Below are positions 17,938-27,155 of a DNA stretch of 30,721 nucleotides, piece after piece. The position numbers and the translations under genes were made by a program. Under the pieces are notes generated by a model. It saw only the letters and a list, made by a program, of their open reading frames with translations, did not search any database and was not told where the DNA came from. The stretch is from contig BFEA01001178.1 in NCBI GenBank assembly GCA_003427395.1, forward strand, positions 102,171 through 132,891, written 5' to 3'. The stretch comes from Chara braunii. Its lineage: Eukaryota; Streptophyta; Charophyceae; Charales; Characeae. Numbering within the stretch: the stretch's first letter is position 1; each line of letters begins with the position of its first letter.

Positions 17938-20384
17938 CATGCATCAAATTGCCATTAGACCGGAAGACCAGCAAAAAACCGCATTTCAAACCAGGTGCGG
18001 TTTGTACGAGTTTGTGGTGATGCCCTTCGACCTTTGCAATGCGCTGGGTACATTCCAGCACGCCATGAATAGGATTTTTCATGACTACTTAAATACCTTT
18101 ATCGTCGTGTACCTCGACGACATCCTTGTCTTTAGTAAGACTGTCGAGAAACATGCTCAGCATGTAGACAAAGTACTTTCTCTCCTCCGGCAGCACAAGT
18201 ATAAGATAAACCTAGAGAAATGCGAGTTTGGTCGTACTAGAATCTTGTACTTGGGTCATGAAGTTTCTGCGGAAGGGATTAGGCCCGAAGATGCGAAGGT
18301 GGCTAGCATTCGAGACTGGCCACGACCCCAGTCTGTGACCGAGGTCAGATCATTTTTGGGGATGTGTGGTTATTATCACAATTTTGTGAAAAATTATAGT
18401 ACAATTGCATCTCCCATGACTGACCTAACGCGCCTTGACGCTCCATGGGAATGGACAGACGCATGTGAGGCTTTCAAGAGATTGAAGTATGCCCTTACAC
18501 ATCATGAGGTTTTCATGGTCTCCGATCCTCAAAGGCCATTTGTTGTCACCACTGAAGCAAGCCAATATGGCATTGGCGCAGTGCTGGCTCAATTGGAAGG
18601 GAAGAAGTTGAGGCCGATTGAGTACAAGGCACTTGTCCACTGGAGGCACTATCTGTTGGGAAGGTTCTTCTACTTGAGAACTGACCATCAGACACAGTCA
18701 AGTGGATCAAGACACAACCTGTTCTCTCCCATGCACTCAAACGTTGGATTGAAGTCATAGATTAGTATGACTTCAAGCTTGACTATGTGAAAGGAGAGTA
18801 TAACAAGGTTGCTGATGCGCTGTCACGTAGGGCAGGCCTAGGTGCGCTGATTACCGAGTTTGACTTATCTGGCAATGTAACTCGATCCTTGGCGGAAGCC
18901 TACTAGGAAGACCCTGTCATGATGGACATCATGCACAAACTGGAGGCCCAAGACAAGGCCACATCTGATGAGTTTGTGATGGTGGATGGGTTGCTCTTTC
19001 TTGAGAAGGCAGGATTCAAGAGATTAGTGGTTCCATCTAGAGAGATTTTGCGTAGTTTATTTTTAGGAGAGTGTCATGACGCAACATGACATTTTGGCTA
19101 TAAGAAGACTTCTGCTAACTTGGTACAACGATTTTGGTGGCCTAACATGCTTGACGATGCAAAGAAGTACGTGCAAACTTGTCAGGTCTATCAGCAGGAC
19201 AAGCTGTGGACTCGAGCCCCGCTTGGGTTGTTAAGGCCTCTACCCATTCTTGCTGGTCCGGGAGAAAGTGTTTCCATGGACTTAATGGATACCCTCATGA
19301 CCAGCAAGAGTGGCAAAAGGCATATCTTCATCATAGTTGATAGGTTCACTAAGTACGCTAGACTAATTGCCATGTCGGAGACCGCCAGGACTGAACACGT
19401 CATCAAGTTATTTATGGATAACTGGGTGCGTGATTCTGGACTGCCAAAGATTATTGTTAGCGATAGAGATGTCCGCTTCACCAGCGAGATGTGGAAGACG
19501 GCTGCAGAACAGATGGGCAGCCAACTCCAGATGACTTCTTGGAATCATCCCGAAGCCAACGGACAGGCTGAACAGATGAACTGAGTGGTGCAGCATCTGC
19601 TGAGGCATTACATAAAGCCCAGCCAAGATGACTGGGATGAGAAGTTACCTCTCATCGCCAGTCTGTATAACAATGCTGTACACAACACCACCGGCGTCAG
19701 TCCGAATCAGCTGCATCTGGGGTGGAAGCCTAGATCTGCCCTAGACTTCCCCCTGCCTCAAAACCGAACTGCCGCAATTCCTGGAACCATAGAGTTTGGT
19801 GTCCAGTATGAGAAACTGTTGCAGCAGACTGTTGAGCACATCAAGAAATCTCAGGAAGCAATGATTGTTTCTGAGAACAAGCATCACCGCCAGTCCACAT
19901 TTCAAGTAGGTGAACATGTCTGGGTCAAGGCTAGTGAGTTGGGACAAGAGTTTGACATCTCTAGGGAACTAATGCCTCAATATTTTGGTTCCTGGGAAGC
20001 CTTAGATATTGTAGGTAGTGAATTGGATGGTCCCTTGTACGTCATTCGAATCCCTGGTCGCCTACGCACTTACCCTGTGTTTCATGCCTCAAAGCTTGCA
20101 CCTTCGCTGAGACGCAAGACTTCCCATCAAGGAGATCAATGCTGCCCCCAACCATGGATGGTCACGTGGACGCCGATGATATCCTGGAACACAGAGACAT
20201 GCCTGTTCCCAAGCCAGCTGGCCGAGGAAGACCGCCTAAACCGATGAGAGAGTACCGGGTACGGCTCAGACATCATACGGATCCTAAGGAAGATCGATGG
20301 TTCACAAGAGAGGAACTTGTCAAGACAGCTCTTCAGATCGTCACCGAGTACGAGCAAAGACTGAAGGGGAAGGCACCGGCATGA
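17938..20384 (+). pseudogene. Ty3/gypsy (chromovirus-like) pol: RT, RNase H, integrase, degenerate
   Basis: The RT begins mid-domain (MHQIAIRPED), so its first motifs are missing. YLDD lies at about 18110-18121. The RNase H segment has Glu in place of its first Asp (TTEASQYG) and a deletion after RPIEY that removes the middle of the domain. A frameshift near 18695 and in-frame stops at 18763 (TAG), 18904 (TAG), 19087 (TGA) and 19582 (TGA) break pol. Integrase keeps its DDE Asp and Glu positions (SMDLMD, SDRD, GQAEQMN), but its zinc finger has lost a Cys (CQVY). A basic stretch (GRGRPPKP) and a chromodomain-like C-terminus end it at 20384. No 5' LTR, gag or protease is attached. Confidence 0.93.
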
Positions 20385-20407
20385 ACCCTCTCAGCGGACT
20401 TTCGAAG

Positions 20408-20417
20408 CTAAGGGGGA
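20408..20417 (+). promoter_or_regulatory. Probable polypurine tract
   Basis: GCTAAGGGGGA lies immediately upstream of the inferred LTR start TGGAATGC, where plus-strand synthesis would be primed. Confidence 0.55.
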
Positions 20418-21493
20418 TGGAATGCAAGGAATGAGCCCTTGCAGGGTCCTTATCAGACATGCACATTTTTTGGGCAGAGGCCCTCAGCACGCCCTGTGCC
20501 CGCCCTAAGTGAAGGCGGGCCTGAATATTCACCGGAGGCCAAAATTTGTCGTTTTCCATATGTGGGTACTCAGGCAGTTGCAGCATGCCAGTTGGTTGAA
20601 TGGAAGCGTGAGCCTCCCTGTGCTGCACCGTACAGTTGGGCCCAGGCCTTGGTAGTTGCGCCTGGGCACACACACTCACAATGCAAGGCAGATACATCCC
20701 GAGGTGGGTACGGGCCTACGAAAAAGCAGCATTGTCGACGTACATACCCCGGGTCCTGTGCAAATGCAGCAAACGGCCCACGTCTGGAAATACCGGCTGT
20801 GCCCAACTGTAAAGGGCCCAGGCCCTCGACTGCACAGCTGGGCCTGGGCACAGGCACGGGGGCCTGACCGGAAGCTACTGGAAGCTCCCCAGCCAGGCCA
20901 CACACAGCCAAACAGAGGCTGCCACTTCCATGTAGGGAAGGAGGCAGCCAGGGTCAAGGAGGCTGGCCCACGCAGGCATTGCGGTCACGCTGCTGCGTTG
21001 CTGCACGAGAGGCTGCGTACTGCGTTAGCGGCCAGGGCGCGTGCGGGCGCTTGTGAGGTGCGAGGGGCGCTGCTGGGCAGCGGAGCGCAGGCAGCCATAG
21101 CCGGGCTGCAGGGCGCTAGGGGGTAAGGGGCGATCGGTGGTCTTCAGGAAGGAGACGAGATACGTACCTGGTGCATGAGGGAGGTCGGCTATGGTGTTTA
21201 TGTCATGTACATTGGTCTTCAAAGTCGAATGAGCCTGTTTCGTGAATGCGGATGTGGTAGGATAGGCAAGTGGTGTAGGCTGGGCGCTGGGCGCCAGACA
21301 GAGAGGAGCAACATTGGATACTGTGTTGGTGTGGCCTGAGGGCTTGAACATTGGCTCATGAGGTTATTGTATTGCTCTTAATTGGATGGAATCTCGGTGC
21401 ATTTGTGCTCTCTGCTTGTACACGACTACTTGGACATCTGTGTGATTTCGCAACCTGGCTTTCTGTATATCGTTCTCCCTCACATTCCTTGCA
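20418..21493 (+). mobile_element. 3' LTR of the gypsy element (family A, ~1076 bp)
   Basis: The left end TGGAATGC follows the polypurine tract. The right end ...CCTTGCA abuts U6 sequence. A diverged copy at 26043-27024 shares both ends and internal blocks, including CGCCCTAAGTGAAGGC(G/A)GGC, CAGGCAGCCATAGCC and GGGCGCCAGA-like segments. This fixes both boundaries independently of the U6 argument. Confidence 0.8.
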
Positions 21494-21536
21494 AAATGGA
21501 GAAATGGTCAAAATTGAAAAAGCAGAGGAAAAAGAA
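21494..21536 (+). pseudogene. U6 snRNA pseudogene, 3' part with A-rich tail
   Basis: AAATGGAGAAATGGTCAAAA closely follows the U6 3' region downstream of where the 5' part stops, so little or no U6 sequence was lost at the split. It runs into GAAAAAGCAGAGGAAAAAGA, probably an eroded poly-A tail, and then the right target duplication at 21537. Confidence 0.8.
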
Positions 21537-21556
21537 AGGTTTCTTTTCAGAACAAT

Positions 21557-22440
21557 ACGGAGACTTGACAACAAATATTTGCATTAGCTGATTTAGTAAA
21601 GGTTTCTGGATTGTGATTCAAAGCATTTGAATGCCCGTGAAACAACGAAGCGTATGGGGTTGGATGAGGTTGGCATCAGAGTCTCTTATCTGTACAGTCT
21701 CAAAAGATCTAATAATGTAACCAGAAAATACTAAATAGACTCTATCAGGTAGATCATAGCCGTAATCCTGGATGGACCCTACAATCCACCAAACGGTTGA
21801 ATTGACCTAATGAAAACTGAGCAAGCCATCACTGATCTCGGTATAGTGTGCCATCGCTATGGGGACGAGGGTGAGGATGGTGTTACACAATGAAGCAATT
21901 GGGAAGAGAAAATTTCTGGGTGCATAGGTGAGCCTTTTGAAGGGGAGTTTATTGCGTACAAAGGTAAGAAAGGGGAGGACTGAGGAAAAAGCCTGCTGTG
22001 CCGTCGAAAGATTGAGGGGGGCGGATCAGAACTTCCAAAATCTTAATTATCAGGTCTTTCAAGAGCAAGTTTCCTAATTGGTAGTATGCGTAAACGGAGA
22101 TATAGCCAATTTGTTGATCCCAACAATTAGCACTTTGCTGGTGAGGAATTGAATGTCATTGCGTAGGTCTTCACATTCGAGAGCAGGTGTTGCATCCATT
22201 TTTTTTTTTCTTTTTGCATCCCTATGTTTTTGCACATCAGTTACCTTCATCTGCTCAATGATTTCAATTGATTTGTTGCTTTGCTGGATTAGCAGGAGCG
22301 GTATTTCTCGATTACTTTTAAGGAATCCAAGATCTTGACCCAGGCACAGATGAACTCAGCTAATGCAGTTCTGACGATGTGCGGTTGAGCGTAGTATGGT
22401 TAAACCGCCAGTATGTTTCTGAGCTATTTGCTCTGGGGCG
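21557..22440. other. No gene recognised
   Basis: Moderately AT-rich sequence with a T-run near 22200-22215. Only short frames without motifs were seen. Confidence 0.55.
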
Positions 22441-23294
22441 GTGATCAACACGCCGTGTCCTTGGGGACTTGGCCTACCAGATGGAAAAGGCTGGCGGCAC
22501 CAGGCAAAACGGCGGGATTTTGCACCCATGCCAGTTCAGCAAAACTTGGTGAGCGGCAGACATCACCATTCGGAAAGAGGGGCTCGAATGCAGTGGTGAT
22601 TTGAGGCCTTGGGAAAGGAGTATATGAGAGGAGTTTTTGTGAGGTATATTTGGCTCCATAGTGATGGTATGGGATGGAGTGGAGTAAGGTTGAGGCAGGC
22701 ATAGAGCACCAATACGCAATAAAAGCGAGGAGGTGCGAGGAACCCCTAACATGGACACACCGGGAAAAGGAGATGGAATTCAACGAGTAATGGAGAAGAA
22801 AATTCCGAAATTCAAATGCTGGTTTATTTAGTGTGGATTCCAATGCTTCCCATATAATACCAGCCAATTACAAGAGAAGCAAGCTGCAAGGATGAGCACT
22901 GCGGCGAGGATAGATTTGAAATGAACAGAGTCCACGATGCTGCCCGTATTCATGATCCGTCTGTTGTGTCCAGAAGGATCACAACTTCACAAGTCATAAT
23001 CCCTACCGAATCCTGCACATTCACACATCAAGTTGCATCTGGAAGTATAGGCCGGGCAATGCCAGTGGTAACAGTTCTGGTTGAACAGGGATGCTTTTGT
23101 ACTGGCCGTTATGGGGCTACTTCTAGTTGGTTTGCCCGAGGCGGGCTGGGTGATCCCCCCTCCTGCATGGTGAGGGATGACGCATGCTGGAGGTGGGCTG
23201 GGCGATCCCCTGAGTGCTTTGGGGACTCTTTTGCCTTGGGAGGGTTGGGGTGCTGAGGAATTGGCTGAACACAATAGTTAAATGATGGCCTTAC
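22441..23294. other. Unassigned; possible continuation of a minus-strand gene
   Basis: Minus-strand frames of about 95-140 codons overlap here, but none shows a domain. Two near-identical segments GGGCTGGG(T/C)GATCCCC occur near 23143 and 23197. If the exon at 23295 is real, its downstream exons should lie in this stretch; I could not place splice sites with confidence. Confidence 0.35.
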
Positions 23295-23444
23295 AGAGGA
23301 ATGTCTTTTCTTGGAAGAGTTGGGACCTGTTCCTGCTCCTGGCTCCCTGCCTCTCTTCTCACCAACATGAGCGTCCTGCATGGGAGGACGATCTTGACCA
23401 TAGTTCTGGGGAACTACTCCAATAAGCGAGTACCAGTCAGCCAT
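23295..23444 (-). CDS. Candidate first exon, disordered protein with bipartite-NLS-like motif
   Basis: On the minus strand an ATG at 23444 opens a frame beginning MADWYSLIGVVPQNYGQ. It contains EKRGREPGAGTGPNSSKKR, which has the spacing of a bipartite nuclear localisation signal. A candidate 5' splice site TCT|GTAAGG falls exactly in phase after codon 50 (exon end 23295). Without splicing, the frame stays open for 111 codons to 23109. Composition (Pro, Ser, Gly, charged) suggests disorder. I do not recognise the family, and downstream exons were not identified. A U6 pseudogene lies about 200 bp upstream. Confidence 0.33.
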
Positions 23445-23640
23445 TGAGGAGAACAGTAGTAAGAGGCAGAAGAGCTACTGGAATGTCAATGGAATGAACT
23501 CCGATGAACTCTAAAGAAGGGAAGGGGAGTGACAGATATGGAAGCTTGGGTTGGTTTGGGAAGGGGCACGAAACCACAACATCCACACTAAGGTCGCTGG
23601 AGGCGAGATCGGGATGCCTTTCATTTGGAGTAAATGAGGA

Positions 23641-23733
23641 GTCCTTTAGGACGTGTTAAACTTGGAACGATACAGAGACCCTTGCACAAGGATGACACAC
23701 ATAAGACGAAAAATGGTCCAAAAAAAAAAAAAA
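23641..23733 (+). pseudogene. Second U6 snRNA retropseudogene with oligo-A tail
   Basis: It starts at the U6 5' stem-loop (GTCCTTTAGGAC), continues CTTGGAACGATACAGAGA, skips roughly 13-15 nt that would hold the AGC triad, resumes CCTTGCACAAGGATGACACA, and ends GAAAAATGGTCC. An A-run of about 14 follows directly (23720-23733). The A tail on an RNA that is not normally polyadenylated marks LINE-type retroposition. No U6 promoter elements were seen upstream and no clean target duplication was found. Confidence 0.92.
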
Positions 23734-24185
23734 GAGAGCACATGATGAGGGAGTGCCTGTCTCTGTCTTACGACATCAAAGGTGAGTTTGCCATAGCAAC
23801 GAGTGGCGAAGAATTATACAAGGATATCACCACGTATAAGAGAAAGGAAGAGCTCCAGTAACAGAACTGCACAGGACAGCAGGCATATTGAAAGCCTGAT
23901 AGAAAGGCTGGATCAGATGACCTCGATGGAAACTGGAGGGGCATAAGCACCTCAGCGTGTGTGCTTGGGATGTTACAATACATCTACAGGCATAGTACAA
24001 CACGTTACATACGATTGACCCTGATTACCAATGAGCAATGAAGTAATCTGCAATTAGCAATCAGCGCATAAACTAAAATTTGGTCTAGGACATCAGCAAG
24101 GAGAAGCCAGATGCTAGAACGAGAACATCAAGGCTTGATGAGAACATTTGAGGGAAGACAGGGTCGTCACCAACCTTTACAGAGA
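23734..24185. other. No gene recognised
   Basis: Short frames only. This stretch separates the U6 copy from a tandem repeat. Confidence 0.5.
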
Positions 24186-24470
24186 AGACAGGGCAGGTAA
24201 TGCCAATTGCCATTCACTTGGACGGAATGGAGAAAAGTTCATAGGGAGAGGGACAAGGGGAGGGAGAAAGCGGGATGATAAGCAAGGGTGCGGGTGAAAA
24301 GACAGGGGAGGTAATGCCCGTTGCCATGAGGAGACAGGGAAGTAATGCCAGTTGCCATTCACTTGGACGCAGTGGAGAAAAGTTTTCAGGGAGAGGGAGG
24401 AAGGAGAGAGAGGGACAAGGGGAGGGAGAAAGGGGGATGATAAGCAAGGGTGTGGGTGAGAAGACCGAGA
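24186..24470. repeat. ~146-bp tandem duplication, with an extra partial unit
   Basis: GACAGGG(C/A)AGGTAATGCC-like starts occur at 24187 and 24333, each followed by TTGCCATTCACTTGGACG. Both end in GGGACAAGGGGAGGGAGAAA then GGATGATAAGCAAGGGTG. A partial unit lies at about 24301-24326. Confidence 0.9.
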
Positions 24471-24520
24471 GACTTAGTCGATTGAACATAGGAAACAGTG
24501 AGAGAATTGCCAGCCGATTG

Positions 24521-24548
24521 ATTGGTCAATAGTAGGTGATTGGTCAAT
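24521..24548 (-). promoter_or_regulatory. Paired CCAAT-box-like motifs
   Basis: ATTGGTCAAT, an inverted CCAAT box, occurs at 24521-24530 and again at 24539-24548. This could belong to a promoter for the candidate transcript downstream, or be chance. Confidence 0.25.
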
Positions 24549-24619
24549 CCAACAAATGCGAAAGTGCTGAACTTTGAATGGATATAACAACGATATGAGT
24601 TCTGGGGTTTCGCTTATTG

Positions 24620-24917
24620 TTTTGTCAATTCTTCCTTTCTTCTGAAGACTTTGTGGAATATTGGTATAACCATGTCTTCAGTCGTCCATTTTTTGTCTTT
24701 GGGTTTGTAGTCAGAGATTTTGAAGAGCGTTGTGGACTTTCGCTCAAGTTTTGGAGCCTCGCACACCGTTTTGTCAAAACTTGCTTTCTTCTAAAGACAC
24801 TGGTATCTTGGGATAGCCAGGTCTTCCGTCATGCGTTGTCTTTGGGGGATGATTTATGGTACTCTCTGATTTTGAAGTGTGTTTTGGAATTCCAGCTCAT
24901 GTCTTCGTGGACGCTCT
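24620..24917. repeat. ~149-bp diverged tandem duplication upstream of a candidate exon
   Basis: TTTTGTCAA starts both units, at 24620 and 24769. Shared landmarks include CTTTCTTCT(G/A)AAGAC, ATGTCTTCAGTC versus AGGTCTTCCGTC, and GATTTTGAAG. Divergence is considerable. It lies where an intron or 5' leader of the candidate exon would be. Confidence 0.75.
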
Positions 24918-24964
24918 TTCCTTGTCTGACATCTTACATTGTCTTACATTGTGCTGATGAGCAG

Positions 24965-25081
24965 GTAACCCCCAAGGAGGATGTGTACATATCTGATGAT
25001 CTGCCACTTGCACACATATTTGATCGGACAGTTGAGGAGTTCATGATTTACGAAGGAGCAAAGATTGATTTCTGGCAAGCG
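24965..25081 (+). CDS. Candidate 39-codon internal exon, unknown protein
   Basis: A 117-nt in-frame segment is bordered upstream by a pyrimidine-rich stretch ending TGATGAGCAG and downstream by a strong GTATGT 5' splice site. The peptide begins VTPKEDVYISDDLPLAHIFD and ends GAKIDFWQA. It is acidic, hydrophilic and coding-like, in contrast to the T-rich flanks, which translate as hydrophobic filler. Both borders are phase 0. I do not recognise the family. No partner exon was found in the window; downstream sequence is interrupted by an antisense gypsy fragment and an LTR. It could be a host exon or part of an unrecognised transposon gene. Confidence 0.35.
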
Positions 25082-25378
25082 GTATGTATTTGCTTTCTTT
25101 TGTTGATTACGTGGCAGCAAGCAGGGGTTATTGGCAGACTTTTCAAGACTGTCTCACTGGCACCCTACACCTTGTCTGGGGCAATCAGACCTGTATCTTC
25201 TTAGGCCAGGTCTGTTTCGCAGTCATGTTTTGACTGTGGAGTGAAGCTGCCAATGGGGTGGTATATCTGCCTTTTCAACTGGTGTATGTGGCTTCCATCC
25301 AAAATGAAGAGCATTAGGTGTCCCCATGGTGGTTTTTTGTACTGAGGAGTTGTAAACGCTCTCCACCTTAGCCAGTTT

Positions 25379-26040
25379 TCAATTCCAGTCAGTCTGATCA
25401 GGCCTGATGAGGTGATGCAGCACCTGCTGAACGGTGCGCTTCATGCCTTCAGTCTGTCCATCTGTTTGGGGGTGATTGGCAGAACTCATCTTGAGTTCAG
25501 TACCAACAAGCTCCATCGGATTGCCCCACATCTCACTAATAAAGCGAGAATCCCTGTTGCTGATGATCCCTTTTGGGAACCCGAATTCTGAACACCAATG
25601 ATCCCATAATAACTCAACCACTTCCTTTGCTGAAGAATGTCCTTTTTGCATAGGTATTAACCTAATAAACTTGGAAAACCGATCAACGATGACAAAGAGT
25701 GTGTCATTTCTATCCTTTGACACTGGCAGCCCACTCATGAAGTCCATGGAGATTGATTGCCCAGGCCCTCTTGGTATAGGCAACGATTGCGAAAGTCCAT
25801 ACGGTTGATGACTTTGTTTTTTTGTTTGTTGGCAAACAACACAACTATTGACATATTTCGCCGCATCATTCCTCATGAAAGGCCAATAGAAACGCTCTGC
25901 TAACCTCATAAAGGTCTTCTTGAAACAAAAATGCCTTCGAGTGTTGTGGCATTCGTCAAGCACGTCCACCCTCAATTCTTGTGGCATGCAAAGTCTTCGT
26001 ATGTGTGACGTTCCAACCTCACGCCCTGTGCTGTTTTCCG
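25379..26040 (-). pseudogene. Ty3/gypsy integrase fragment, antisense
   Basis: The minus-strand frame is open through at least 202 codons and upstream to about 26040. It has the integrase zinc-finger His pair (ECHNTRRH) and Cys pair (CVVC), then the catalytic core: first Asp in SMDFMSGLP, second in NRDSRF, and Glu in GQTEGMKRT. All three DDE positions are present. It stops at TDWN, before the C-terminal domain, and is cut at about 26042 by an LTR. It is a different, less decayed lineage from the pol at 17938. Only a fragment survives, so it cannot be active alone. Confidence 0.9.
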
Positions 26041-26042
26041 GA

Positions 26043-27024
26043 TGGAGTGATTAAAAATGCGGAACAGGCCCTGGAAGAATAACAAAATGGGTGTGCTAAT
26101 CGATAAGCCCTACTGGGCCCCTACTTGCAACTGGTCGGCCGCCCTAAGTGAAGGCAGGCCCGACAGACGACAAGAGGCCTATTTTTGACTACTTCGCAAC
26201 TGGGGAAAATTCAGGCAGTTGTGCAGCGCCAGTTGGTTGAAGGCACCCAGGCCCTGGCCTCCTTTATCGACTGTATCTAAGTCAGGCCCTGGGCGAGATA
26301 CGCAGCATAGGCCCAACTCAGACAGCGGGCAGTTGGGCCTNGGTAACTGTTGGTGGCCCTGGGCCTGATTCGTTTGGTCTGAGGCTCAGCCTCCCTGGGC
26401 CTACCAGAAGCTTCTGGGCAGGGACCCAGCACAGCCAGGCTGCACGCAAGCAGGCTGGCCATTTCCATTTAGGAAAGGGCCAGCCTAGGCATTCGGCATT
26501 CGGGCACTGGCTGCGTTGTGCGCAAGCACTGCTGCGCTATCGCCTGCCAGGCTCACGCGCTCACGGGCGAGCTGGAAGGAGCAGGCAGCCATAGCCGAGC
26601 TGTGCTGCTGTGTGCTGGATGGGGTGCATGGTGGTCCTTGGGAGCAAGTGGCATCTGTGAGTTGGGGAACGAGGTTGTGAGCGACACGAGAGACATACCT
26701 GGTGCTTGAAGCGTGCGGCATTGGCCGAGATCTGCTCGTACTTCGGGGAGCTGTTGACGTCATCAGCGGCATTGTAGAGTAGGCTAGATAGGATCTGCCA
26801 TCTGTAGTCTGGGTGCCGAGCGCCAGATAGGATATCAACATTGGTTCTTCGTTGATGATGATGATGAGACTATCCCAGCATTGTCAATTATGAGCTTTTG
26901 GTGTGCTCTTAGTTAGTGAAACTCGTGATGCAATTCTGCTTTTGGTTCGAGGTCACGACTATCTGGTCTCATGTGTATGATGCTGTTTGATTGCTGAAGN
27001 TCGCTATTGCTCATCTTACTTGCA
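26043..27024 (+). mobile_element. Solo-like LTR of family A, copy B (~982 bp)
   Basis: It starts TGGAGTG and ends CTTACTTGCA, matching the ends of the LTR at 20418-21493 (TGGAATG...CCTTGCA). Internal blocks align through both, including GCCCTAAGTGAAGGCAGGCC, GCAGCCATAGCC and GAGCGCCAGATAGGA. No polypurine tract or PBS adjoins it and no exact 5-bp duplication was seen. Ambiguous bases lie at 26341 and 27000. Confidence 0.75.
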
Positions 27025-27155
27025 CTACGGATTTTTGGAGAATTGAGTGTGGCGACACACACACAACTGAAATCCCCCATGTGGTTCCAATTTTAGTGAT
27101 AAATGACCATCGCCGCGCGGGAAAGAAACAGCGTGCCCAGCTTTCAAATGTTCGT

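Larger units (their letters stand above)
17844..21556 (+). mobile_element. U6 snRNA retropseudogene split by a gypsy element; target duplications at both ends
   Basis: AGGTTTCTTTTGAACACT (17844-17861) directly precedes U6 position 1. AGGTTTCTTTTCAGAACAAT (21537-21556) follows an A-rich stretch after the U6 3' part. A long duplication with a two-base indel plus an A-rich 3' tail indicates LINE-type target-primed retroposition of U6 RNA. The enclosed gypsy sequence (about 17938-21493) came later. Confidence 0.8.

Noticed and set aside
17862-17960. U6/gypsy RT fusion as a template-switching chimera
   Set aside because: The missing U6 3' half was found intact at 21494 with an A-rich tail and target duplication, so the gypsy piece is an insertion into U6, not a chimeric cDNA.
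22445-22867. 140-codon minus-strand ORF
   Set aside because: It begins only at a TTG, shows no domain, and has no splice or conservation evidence.
24617-25204. 195-codon plus-strand ORF as one intact protein
   Set aside because: The first part translates a T-rich tandem duplication and the end is T-rich; only the central 117 nt between splice-like borders looks coding.
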